64,000 nucleotides of DNA from Rhizobium oryzihabitans (GTDB lineage Bacteria > Pseudomonadota > Alphaproteobacteria > Rhizobiales > Rhizobiaceae). Positions within the stretch are counted from its first letter, which is position 1; each line of letters opens with the position of its first letter. Below are positions 36,848 to 45,665 of the stretch, one piece after another. The position numbers and the translations under genes were made by a program. The notes under the pieces were generated by a model that saw nothing but the letters and a program-made list of their open reading frames with translations, did not search any database and was not told the DNA's origin. The DNA is taken from NCBI RefSeq assembly GCF_010669145.1, contig NZ_CP048637.1:186001-250000 (forward strand), written 5' to 3'.

Positions 36848-38178
36848 TCAATCCAGCCGAATACCGTAGCGGTGAATCTTGTCGTTCAGGGTGCGTCGGG
36901 CCATTCCGAGAACCTGGGCTGCCCGTTCGGTGTTGCCCCGGCAGCGCTCCAGCGTCGTGCGAATTTCCCGCGCTTCGAAGGCAGCCACACGGTCCGCGAG
37001 ACTATCCTGATCAACCTGCGAGGCGGCGGGAAGGTCCGGCTGATCGATCTGCAACGCAAACCGTTCCGCGACGGCCCGCAATTCGCGCATATTGCCAGGC
37101 CATGGACGACGCAGGAGGCGCTGACGCAAGGCATAATCGATGGCAGGAACCGGAAGATTGGCGCGGCGGGCGGCTTCAGTTACGAAATGCGTGAAGATCA
37201 GGGAAATATCATTCCCGGTTTCACGCAGGGCAGGTAACTGGATGCTGCTGCCCGCTATGCGAAAGTATAGCTCTGGCCGGAAACTTCCATCCAGCGTCAA
37301 TTCACGCAGATCGGCTCGGGTCAGAGCAACCAGTCGCAGATCCAGCGGTCGCATGTGGTGTTCACCGAGTCTCACGACGCCGCGTTCTTCCAACACGCGC
37401 AAAAGCTTGGCCTGAACCGCATGCGGCATGGCCTCGATCTCGTCCAGCACAAGCGTGCCGCCCGTTGCCGCCTCCAGTTTGCCCGGTTTGTCACCCGCCC
37501 CGGAAAGGCACCGGCGACATGCCCGAACATCTCGATTTCAAACAGCGCCTCGGGCAACGCGGCACAGTTGATCGCCACAAAGGGGCCGTCCCGGCGCGAG
37601 CTGGCATCATGCAGGGCACGGGCCACAAGCTCTTTTCCGGTTCCGGTTTCACCAGTCACGACAATATCGACGTTTAACGGCGCCAGCGCAGCAATCCGCG
37701 CGCGCAGTTCCTGAATGGCCGCAGACTGACCAAGCAGACAGGTTTGAGGTCGGAGGCTCAGTTCCCGGCGCAAGCGGGCCACTTCGGCCCGCATCGCGAC
37801 GTTGCGCAAGGCGCGGTCGATCACGGCGATCAGATGCGCACCGTCATAGGGTTTTTCCAGAAAATCCTCCGCCCCCAGCCGCATTGCCCGCACCGCCTGC
37901 GGCACATCGCCATGGCCGGTCAAAAGCACCACGGCCAGGTCTGGGTGACGACCACGCAGATGCTCCAGCAGATCGAGCCCGTCCCAGCCGGGCATGCGCA
38001 GGTCGGATACCACAAGGTCGGGCGTGGCGGGACTGTCGTAGGCCATCTCGGCGGTCGTAAAGCCTGTCACCCGATGGCCGCGCGCCTGAAGAAGATCGCA
38101 AAGGGCGGCAAGGTGGTCACCGTCATCATCGACGACATGAATGAGCGGCGGCGTTGCAGCCTCAGGCATTTCGTTCAT
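36848..38178 (-). CDS. Sigma-54-dependent response regulator, DctD-like (frame broken by one base)
   Basis: About 443 residues. A receiver domain (phosphoacceptor D in VVSDLRMPGWDG, residue about 53), an AAA+ sigma-54 activation domain (Walker A GETGTGKE; Walker B LVLDEIEAM) and a Fis-type helix-turn-helix (AAQVLGMARRTLNDKIHRY). One G added to the run opposite 37498-37501 joins AFPGA to DKPGKLEAATGG. The GAFTGA loop that contacts sigma-54 reads GAFPGA. Its ATG overlaps the kinase stop. Position suggests control of the TAXI transporter upstream in the cluster. Confidence 0.87.
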
Positions 38179-39922
38179 TGGTCTTCCCGTTCCAGCCTGG
38201 GCAGGCGGATGCTCGCGCAAAGCCCACCGCCCGCTCGTGGGTCAAGATCGATCCGGCCTCCGAAAGAGGTAATGATCTCTGAGGAAATCGCCAGACCGAG
38301 ACCAAGACCCTCGCTTTTCGATTTGGTGGTGAAGAAGGGCTCACTCACCCGCTGCATGACCTGCGGGTCGATGCCGGGCCCATTGTCCTCGACGGCAATG
38401 AGCGCCTCGTCCGGGGTCAGCACCAGCTCGACCTCGACCTTCGCGCCTTGCCTCCCCTCCACTGCGTCCAGCGCATTGACCAGCAGGTTCACCAGCACCT
38501 GTTCCATTCGCCCACGACCGGCCTGTACCCGGCACGATGCCGCAACAGTGCGCAGTTCCGGCATAACGCCTGCGGTCCTGGCCCGCGGCTGAATGACCTC
38601 CATTGCCCCTCGATGACGGTCATGAGATCGACGGGTTCGGTCTCGGTCACTTCTTTCCGGGCGAAGGATTTCAGGCGTTTGGTGGTGCGCTGCATGCGCC
38701 TGACCAGCCCGCGCGCCGTCTCGATCCGTTGCCTTGCATCCGGTGCGGCGGCCTCTGCCATCATGGTCGCCGTCAACAGGGTCGCCTCCATCGCCGCCAG
38801 CGGCTGGCTGATCTCGTGAACGATGGCGGTCGACATCCGGCCCAGCGCGGCCATTTTCTCGGCCTGGATCAGACTTTCCTGCGCTGCGCGCAATTCAGCC
38901 TCGGTGTTGCAGCGCACCTCAACCTCGCGGTTCAGCGCAGCGGTACGCTCAGTAACACGCTGCTCCAGAACGGCGGCATGATGGCGCTCCATCTCCAGAA
39001 GTGCGCGGCGCTGGCGTCTGATCTTGGCCCAACCGAGCGCCATGGCAGCCAGCAGCGCGCCTGCCAGCGCTCCAAGACCCGCTGTGCTTGCCACTGCGGT
39101 GACGGGTGTCGCCGCAAGCATCTGCCAGTCAGGTTCCATGGCCGTGAGGCGGCTGACCAGCATGCGCTTGTTCTTGCTGTTGATCAGCCCGAAAGCTCCT
39201 TCTTTCAACGGCTGTGCCGCAGCAATATCGATGCCTGAATAGGTCTGGACCTGCTTCAGCCGCGCAAGAACAGCAGGCGACAGAGCCATCAGGGGGCGAT
39301 AGAGCCAGTCCGGGTCCGAAGCCAGAAAGATGACGCCATCCGTATCGGTCACGGCGATGTCCTGTTCGACCCGGTTCCAGGTATCCCGCAACGGGCTAAG
39401 GTCGATCTTGACGACAACGATACCGGTTATGCCGTCAGGCAGCACCACGCGGGCCGAGAGAAAGTAGCCCGGCAGCCGGGTAGTGACGCCGATCGCATAG
39501 AAGGCGCCGCTGCCCCCATTGAGCGCATCCTTGAAGTAGGGGCGAAAGCTGTAATCCTGCCCCATGAAGCTTTCCGGGCTTTTCCAATTCGAGGCGGCGA
39601 TGGTCACCCCGGATGCGTCCAGCAGATAAAGATGCGTCGCGCCGGAGGTCTGGACCAGCGTTTCCAGATAGCCGTTGGCGGAAAGGATAGCCGCGCCATC
39701 GTCGGGCGCGCGAAGGGCAGACCGGATGCGGGCATCCTCACCCGCCACGGCGGGAAGATACCGGAACCGTTCGATCTCGACGGTCAGGGCATGACGCGAC
39801 AGGATCAGACTCTGGTCGAGACGGTTGATCATGGCGGAACGCGAGACATGCCAGCTCAGCAAACCGCAGAGCAAGGCGGCTACGGCAATGATGAGCCCGT
39901 TTATCGCTGTACGGACCGGCAT
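38175..39922 (-). CDS. DctB-like membrane sensor histidine kinase (frame broken by one base)
   Basis: About 582 residues. Helix 1 (about 7-27), a double-Cache periplasmic sensor (FMGQDYSFRPYFKDAL, GVTTRLPGYFLSARV), helix 2 (about 285-305), a coiled coil, the H-box STAIVHEISQPLAAM and the N/G boxes (LLVNALDAVEG, EDNGPGIDP, EGLGLGLAIS). One G in the run opposite 38606-38609 restores the frame between DLMTVIEG and AMEVIQPRA. DctB-type sensors detect carboxylates or similar ligands in the periplasm. Paired with the sigma-54 response regulator. Confidence 0.88.
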
Positions 39923-39944
39923 CTCAATCCGCCCCTTTTTGTCC

Positions 39945-40315
39945 TCAGTTTTGGCAGGGCCGCAGGGTTATGGCTTCTCCAGCCGTGTCCCCCAGCACCT
40001 GACAGGTTTCGCTGGCGCACAATGTCCAGCCAGAGGCTGTCATACCCGAGGCGGCGATGACAAGGGTGGAAACCGGCGCAACTTTCGGCGACCAGACAAG
40101 CCAGCCATCGACGAGACGGGCATCGGGGCCGGGCTCCATCCCCGCACCCGATCCCTTGATGGCGGCACGCTCCAGCTTCAGCCCGCCCGGCACCCGGCGC
40201 CAATCCTCCCGCCATTCGGTTTTCTCGACGGAATGGGTCCATTGCAGGCGAAAATGGCCATCAGGCGGGAGGGCCAGCATCAGCCCCCCGCCATCAGGCA
40301 CAGTGCCGCACTCAT
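39945..40315 (-). CDS. DUF1850 protein of the TAXI transporter (frame broken by one base)
   Basis: About 123 residues. Core motif FRLQWTHSVEKTEWREDWR is typical of DUF1850, usually found beside TAXI-TRAP fused permeases. The long frame has no sensible start. If the G6 run opposite 40284-40289 were G7, the protein would start at the ATG at 40315, overlapping the permease stop (ATGA), and read MSAALCLMAGGLMLALP, a good signal peptide. I take that as the true start. Function unknown; exported. Confidence 0.75.
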
Positions 40316-42393
40316 GCCACAGCCCTGCGGAACTGCCACCACAGCATCCCGGCAAACAGAGCGAACAGGACGAAGCCGATCTCATCGGTCAGTGGCAGGG
40401 CGGCAACCAGGCTGAACGATGCAACCATGGCAAAACCGCGCTGCCACAGCGCCAGCGGTCGCCCAAGCCAGCCGATCACCGCCACGCCCCAAAGCGCCAA
40501 TGCGATTATCGACTTGACCGTAATATAGGCAACGGCCGGCCAGTAGCCGATGGCTATCGCTGTCGCTCCTCCGTCCTGAAGCATCAAAGCGGGGCTATAG
40601 ACCGCCATGAAGGGCACCACGAAGCCGGCAGCGGCAATCTTGACCGCCTCAAGGCTGATACGCAGCCCGCTTTCCTTGGCGATGGGAGCCGCAGCGAAGC
40701 AAGCCAGGGCCACAGGCGGTGTCAGATCGGCGAGAATGCCAAAATAGAACACGAACATATGGCTGACGATCAGCGGTACCCCCAGCGCCAGCAGGGCGGG
40801 ACCGGCGATGGACGAGGTTATGATGTAGTTGGGGATCGTGGGAATACCCATGCCAAGGATGAGGCAGGTCACCATGGTCAGGATCAGGGACAGGAGCAGC
40901 GAGCTTTCTCCAACGCCAACGATGAACTGGCCAAAGGTGTTGGCTGCCCCGGTCAGCGTCATGACACCGATGATGACACCCACGAGCGCGCAGGCGATCC
41001 CGACGGGCAGCGCGGTACGCGCGCCATCCGCAAGACTGTCGCGGCAGATGCCCAGCGTCTCCCGCCCGCCCTTGCTGACAAGCGCAACCACGCCGAGAAC
41101 AGCGAGAGCGCCGAGGATTATCCACAGGCCGAGAGCGAAGAATGCCGCCGCGACCAGACCAAGCCCAATCCAGAAGATCACCCGCAATACGCCTTCGGGC
41201 AAACCCAGAACGGCCGAACCGCCAAGAATCAGCAGCACGGTCAGCGCCAGCCCCACCGTTCCCGCATAAAGCGGGGTAAAGCCGGAAAAGAGCAGCCAGA
41301 CCAGAACGGCGAGCGGCAGCAACAGGTACCAGCCATCACGCAGAGCCCTGCGGGCAGAAGGCAGCGCATCCCGCGAAAGACCGCGGAGTCCCCGTTTGCC
41401 GGCTTCGAGGTGCACCATCCAGAACACCCCGAGAAAATAGAGGATGGCGGGAATGAGTGCAGCCTTGACGATCTCGATATACTGGACGCCGAGCGTCTCG
41501 GCCATGATGAAGGCAACCGCGCCCATGACCGGCGGCATGATCTGCCCGCCCATGCTGGCCGTTGCCTCGACGCCGCCAGCAAAGGCCGGCCGGTAGCCGA
41601 ACCGCTTCATCAGCGGAATGGTGAACTGCCCTGTCGTCACCACATTGGCAACGCCGGAGCCGGAGATCGTTCCCATCAAAGCCGAAGACAGAACCGAAAC
41701 CTTGGCCGCACCGCCGGTCATGTGACCGACAGCGGCGAGGGAAACATCCGTGAACAGGCGGATCATCCCGGCCTTTTCCAGAAAGGCTCCGAACAGGATG
41801 AACAGGAAGATATAGGTGGACGAGACATAGACGGGGATACCGTATATGCCCTCCGTGCCATAGGCGAGATGCTCGACCACCTGCGCAAAATCATAGCCGC
41901 GATGGTTGAGCGGAGCAGGCAGATATTGACCAAACAGCGCGTAGGCCAGAAAAACGCTGGTGATGATTGGCAGCGCCGGGCCCATCAGCAGCCAGGCTGC
42001 GGCAAAGACCGCCACCAGTGCGGCAACTCCGAACCAGATATCGCGCGGCAGTGGATCACCAGCCCTCAGCAGCAATTCGGTGTACTCGATGGCCTGATAG
42101 ATGGCGATGACTACCCCCACTGCGGCCAGGATGAAGATTGCCGCCCGTGTCAGGCCGCTTCTGGGCTTCACGACCGCCAGCAGGGGAAAGCCCAGCGCCA
42201 TGAGGAAGCCCACATGAAACGCACGGGCGATCTGGCTGGGCATATCGATAAGATGTGCCGCCGTGGCGATCTGAAACAGGGAAAAGACGACAGCCAGCCA
42301 GAACAGCACACGTCCCAGCAGGCCGGACGGGAAGCCGTCGCCAAGGGGATCATGCGCCACATCGATCGTCTGCGCCGTAGTTGCATCGGTCAT
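40312..42393 (-). CDS. TRAP transporter fused permease, TAXI type
   Basis: About 693 residues, a fusion of the small (4-helix) and large (12-helix) TRAP subunits typical of TAXI systems. Large-subunit signatures include GAFLEKAGMIRLFTDVSLA, GTISGSGVANVVTTG, MGGQIMPPVMGAVAF and ILGMGIPTIPNY. It would take up a small organic acid such as a dicarboxylate or glutamate, driven by Na+ or H+. The ATG at 42393 (MTDATTAQ) follows a GAGAGGA. It sits 82 bp past the binding-protein stop. Confidence 0.93.
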   Translation of the reverse strand: MTDATTAQTIDVAHDPLGDGFPSGLLGRVLFWLAVVFSLFQIATAAHLIDMPSQIARAFHVGFLMALGFPLLAVVKPRSGLTRAAIFILAAVGVVIAIYQAIEYTELLLRAGDPLPRDIWFGVAALVAVFAAAWLLMGPALPIITSVFLAYALFGQYLPAPLNHRGYDFAQVVEHLAYGTEGIYGIPVYVSSTYIFLFILFGAFLEKAGMIRLFTDVSLAAVGHMTGGAAKVSVLSSALMGTISGSGVANVVTTGQFTIPLMKRFGYRPAFAGGVEATASMGGQIMPPVMGAVAFIMAETLGVQYIEIVKAALIPAILYFLGVFWMVHLEAGKRGLRGLSRDALPSARRALRDGWYLLLPLAVLVWLLFSGFTPLYAGTVGLALTVLLILGGSAVLGLPEGVLRVIFWIGLGLVAAAFFALGLWIILGALAVLGVVALVSKGGRETLGICRDSLADGARTALPVGIACALVGVIIGVMTLTGAANTFGQFIVGVGESSLLLSLILTMVTCLILGMGIPTIPNYIITSSIAGPALLALGVPLIVSHMFVFYFGILADLTPPVALACFAAAPIAKESGLRISLEAVKIAAAGFVVPFMAVYSPALMLQDGGATAIAIGYWPAVAYITVKSIIALALWGVAVIGWLGRPLALWQRGFAMVASFSLVAALPLTDEIGFVLFALFAGMLWWQFRRAVA

Positions 42394-42475
42394 TTCGGGG
42401 TTCCTCTCCCATAGGATCAAAAAGGGGCGGTCACTGAATAACCGCCCGCTTTGACCGCGGGGTATGATCGATGGA

Positions 42476-43423
42476 TCAGAGCTTGCCCTGCTCGCGGTAA
42501 TACCGCTCGGCACCCGGATGCAGCGGAACCGGCGGATTCTTGGCCGCCTCATCCAACGAGATACCCGCCCCTGCGCTATGGGCGGCCTTGAGTGTCGCAA
42601 GATTGTCGAAAATGAGCTTGGTCATCTGATAGACCACCTCTTCCGGCACATCGGCGCTGGTAACGAGATAGTTGCCTACCGCCACCGTGGCTACGTCGCT
42701 ATCCTGACCCTTGTAGGTGCCAGCCGGGATCTTGGCTGGGATGTAAGGCACACCCAAGGCTTTCGCCATGTCATCGGGGATCGATACGATGCTGATCTCC
42801 TGGCTGGAGGCGAGATCCTTGATTGCGGCGTTACCGAGCCCTGAAGACTGCAACGTTGCCTGAAGCTGGCGGTTCTTCATGAGTTCGACGGATTCCGCGA
42901 AAGGCAGGTATTCCACCTTGCCCAGGTCGCCATAGCCGAGGCTTGCCGCACCCAGAATGGCGCGCGCATTGAGCTCGGTTCCCGACTTGGCGGCACCGAC
43001 CGAAAGCGTCTTGCCCTTCATGTCGGCAATCGTGTTAATGCCTGCTTCCTTCAAAGCGGCAATCTGCACATAATTGGGATAGATTGCAGCCACGACGCGC
43101 AACTTCGCGAGAGGCGCCTTGAAGCCCGCTTCGGTATTGCCTTCCCAGGCCATGGCGAGCGCATCGCCGAGCGTGAAGGCGATTTCCCCCTTGCCCTGCT
43201 GGATAAGGTTGAGGTTCTCAACCGATGCCTTGGTCGCCTGCACCTGGGTGCGGGAACCGGCAATGCCCTTGCCGTAGATGTCAGACAGGGCAACGCCCAG
43301 CGGATAGTAGACGCCGGACGTACCGCCAGCCAGCACGTTTATGAACTGCTCGGCGCCGGCCTTGGGGGCGCTGACGGCAAATGCGCAGGCAAAAGCCATC
43401 GCAAAAGTGGTGCGAAATTTCAT
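42476..43423 (-). CDS. TAXI-family TRAP transporter solute-binding protein
   Basis: About 315 residues: a signal peptide (MKFRTTFAMAFACAFAVSAPKAGAE), then the TAXI hallmark FINVLAGGTSGVYYPLG, ENLNLIQQGKGEIAFTLGDA, and GKTLSVGAAKSGTELNARAIL. Periplasmic receptor for the fused permease downstream. The ATG at 43423 has CGGGAGGACA upstream; the longer frame is spurious. First gene of the operon. A candidate sigma-54 promoter and twin palindromes lie upstream. Confidence 0.93.
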   Translation of the reverse strand: MKFRTTFAMAFACAFAVSAPKAGAEQFINVLAGGTSGVYYPLGVALSDIYGKGIAGSRTQVQATKASVENLNLIQQGKGEIAFTLGDALAMAWEGNTEAGFKAPLAKLRVVAAIYPNYVQIAALKEAGINTIADMKGKTLSVGAAKSGTELNARAILGAASLGYGDLGKVEYLPFAESVELMKNRQLQATLQSSGLGNAAIKDLASSQEISIVSIPDDMAKALGVPYIPAKIPAGTYKGQDSDVATVAVGNYLVTSADVPEEVVYQMTKLIFDNLATLKAAHSAGAGISLDEAAKNPPVPLHPGAERYYREQGKL

Positions 43424-43482
43424 GGTGTCCTCCCGAACGATTTCCTCCCGCCTCCTCGCGGGAACCTTCAGGGTATGAGTTT

Positions 43483-43498
43483 TGCACGAACCGCGCAA
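43483..43498 (-). promoter_or_regulatory. Candidate sigma-54 (-24/-12) promoter of the TAXI operon
   Basis: The minus strand reads TTGCGCGGTTCGTGCA, 60 bases before the TAXI start. Compared with TGGCACG-N4-TTGCA it has the -12 GC and correct spacing, but the -24 GG is TG. Weak by itself; the nearby sigma-54 activator and upstream palindromes make it worth listing. Confidence 0.35.
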
Positions 43499-43528
43499 TT
43501 ATCCGAGATTCACACAGCGCCAGTTTTG

Positions 43529-43566
43529 TGGCGGTCTTCCGCCAACGGAAAGGCGGGCATCCGCCA
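43529..43566. promoter_or_regulatory. Twin palindromes, probable activator binding sites
   Basis: TGGCGG-N4-CCGCCA is perfect at 43529-43544, and a one-mismatch copy lies at 43551-43566. The centres are 22 bp apart, two helical turns, as for paired NtrC/DctD-type upstream activating sites. They lie about 45-80 bp upstream of the candidate promoter. The likely ligand is the response regulator at 36848-38178. Confidence 0.55.
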
Positions 43567-43722
43567 AAATGTTCACAAATCTTTGTAAAAATTGAAGATT
43601 ATTGAAAACTCGACTTTATAGGCGCGAGCCGCGGATCCTCACATAACTTGATATTTTTGAATTGTCCGAGAAGCAGAATACAGGGGTTTGCGTCAAGTAA
43701 TGACGGCATAATGTTGACATTA

Positions 43723-44770
43723 GAGCGTTTCCCGGCCTGAATGAATCTGTGGGGCTTTGCAAATCAGCGGCGGTCTGATTCAAACTATCTGCCGATGGAG
43801 GTCGGCGGATATGTCGAAATTCCTTTCTGTCGATCTGCGCATTCGGGTTCTCGCCGCCGTTTCCGGTGGTGCAACCCATAGGGAAGCTGCCGAACGTTTC
43901 GGCGTGAGTGCAGCAAGCGTCAGCCGTTGGCGCAATCTGCAACTGCGTCAGGGTGACGTCCGACCTGGTCCTCTCGGTGGTGATCGGAACTCCCGTAAAA
44001 CCGAAGCGCATGCGGATGCGATCATGAGATGGCTGGGCGAGCATCGCGACGGAACGCTGTTCGAACTCCGCGACTTTCTTTGCGCTCAGGGTATCCTGAT
44101 CAGCAAGTCGGCGCTGCATCGGTTCCTCGTCCGGCATGGCCAGACACGTAAAAAAAGACTGGCCACGCGATAGAGCAGAACCGCCCCGATCTCCTGGAGC
44201 AGCGCCAGCGCTGGTTCGATGATCAACTGGACCTCGATCCCGCCAAGCTCGTCTTCATTGATGAAACCTGGACCGCAACGAACATGGCGCGCACCCATGG
44301 GCGGTGCAACAGGGGAGAGCGGCTACGCATGGGCTTTCCTCACGGCCACCGAAAGACCACGACGCTCGTGGCTGGCCTGCGCAACACCGGAATGGTCGCG
44401 CCGCTCGTGATTGACGGGCCGATCAATGGAGAATGGTTCGAGGCTTATGTCGCGCAGGTTCTCGTCCCGACCTTGAAGCCTGGCGACGTTGTCATTCTCG
44501 ACAATCTTTCCAGTCACAAGCGACCGGCAGCCCGTGAGATGATCGAGGCGGCCGGAGCGCGAATGATGTTCCTGCCGCCCTACAGCCCGGACTTCAACCC
44601 CATCGAAAAGGCATTCTCGAAACTGAAAGCGCTCCTGCGCAAGGCCGCCGAGCGTACCGTATCTGGCCTATGGGACAGGATCGGACAACTCATCGAATTC
44701 GTCGAGCCTCAAGAAGCGAGAAACTTCTTCAACTCTTGCGGATACGATCCAACATGAAAGGGAAACGCTC
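43723..44770 (+). mobile_element. IS630-family insertion sequence (complete)
   Basis: 1048 bp. Terminal inverted repeats GAGCGTTTCCC (43723-43733) and GGGAAACGCTC (44760-44770) are flanked by TA on each side (43721-43722, 44771-44772), the TA target duplication of IS630. It lies upstream of the TAXI operon regulatory sites. Confidence 0.9.
43811..44757 (+). CDS. IS630-family transposase, two frames joined by -1 slippage
   Basis: Frame 1 (43811-44173) encodes the helix-turn-helix part (GGATHREAAERFGVSAASVSRW). Frame 2, one base back, encodes the DDE domain: D in LVFIDETWTATNM, D in VVILDNLSSH, E in YSPDFNPIEKAFSK. The frames overlap at A7 (44150-44156), a likely -1 slip site. Joined, they give about 315 residues, normal for the family. 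Two-ORF IS630 elements using such slippage are known. Confidence 0.87.
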
Positions 44771-44772
44771 TA

Positions 44773-45123
44773 GTATAAATAGGAACACTTCAGGTAAATA
44801 TCCTTGAAATTGAAATTTTCAGACCGGATCACCAGTGGACATATTATTTAATTTTCTGATAATATAAAATTTTACGATCATAATCAACTATGTAATTGAC
44901 AGAGTTGTGCTTTTCATCGCGAGTGCGCGTACGCCCTTATTTTTCTTCGAATGCATTCAAAGACCGGCTAAAGCAAGAAATTTGGCAGACTTCTCATTAT
45001 ACGGTCATTATAAAGTCTGATTTCCGCGATAGTAAGTAATATTGGCTCTTATCGATTTTTCCCCAACTTAACTCCAAGTCGATCGTAACTATAATTAACC
45101 TATACCTTTTTAAGCAGGACTCC
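44773..45123. other. AT-rich intergenic DNA
   Basis: Notably AT-rich compared with its surroundings, without a supportable gene. Base composition suggests foreign or decaying sequence. Confidence 0.4.
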
Positions 45124-45339
45124 ATCCTGAGCATTAAGCCAGAGTACGCAACGCGGATCGTGGATGGCCTGAAAAAGGTAGAGGTGCGACGGCGCTTCCC
45201 CTATGGGACCGCAACAGATGCCAAGCTTTTCATCTATGACACAGTTCTACTTCAATCAGTGTTCGACTACGCAACGATCGAGGAAGTCGATATCTGTCAG
45301 GATCAAAAGGTTAGGCTGAATTGGACTTCTCCCAAATGA
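45124..45339 (+). pseudogene. ASCH/PUA-like domain protein fragment
   Basis: A 71-residue frame begins ILSIKPEYATRIVDGLKKVEVRRRFP, the N-terminal pattern of ASCH-domain proteins (LLSIKPEYA-x-x-I-x-x-G-x-K-x-VE-x-RRRFP), followed by LFIYDT. There is no ATG, GTG or ribosome site at the start. The typical second half of the domain is replaced by unrelated residues, so it seems a relic. ASCH domains bind RNA or modified nucleosides. Confidence 0.4.
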
Positions 45340-45635
45340 CGGCTGATGAGCAATTCGGTCTGCCAAATCCGTAACCGACAAATCCGGGTTAGGCTAGCCG
45401 CCCTCCCGGAGGGGCACAACCCGCGAGTCAGCATCAAGCCGCAAAAGGCAAATCCATGCGATGGCGAAGGTAGGGATTAATCCGATACCGACTCAACACT
45501 TCGAAACGTATTATCCTCACAACGAGTTAAATTAATTTAATATCAAATACTTAAATCATCAAACTCTACAGAGTTACGGCTCATGAACTAAGAATCCACC
45601 CAAGGCATGTTGCAATTGTGGCTTTTTCTGGTTAC
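45340..45635. other. Intergenic DNA before the IS21 end
   Basis: No gene. It contains a short CCTCCCGGAGG dyad near 45404 and an AT-rich tract around 45530-45560. Confidence 0.35.
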
Positions 45636-45665
45636 CTGTTGGTTTCCACGCGGAACTGAGCCGGT

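Noticed and set aside
40057..42414. A 785-codon open frame on the plus strand opposite the TRAP permease
   Set aside because: It is low-complexity (Gln/Asp/Arg/His-rich), the antisense shadow of a GC-rich membrane protein gene, with no domain and no ribosome site.
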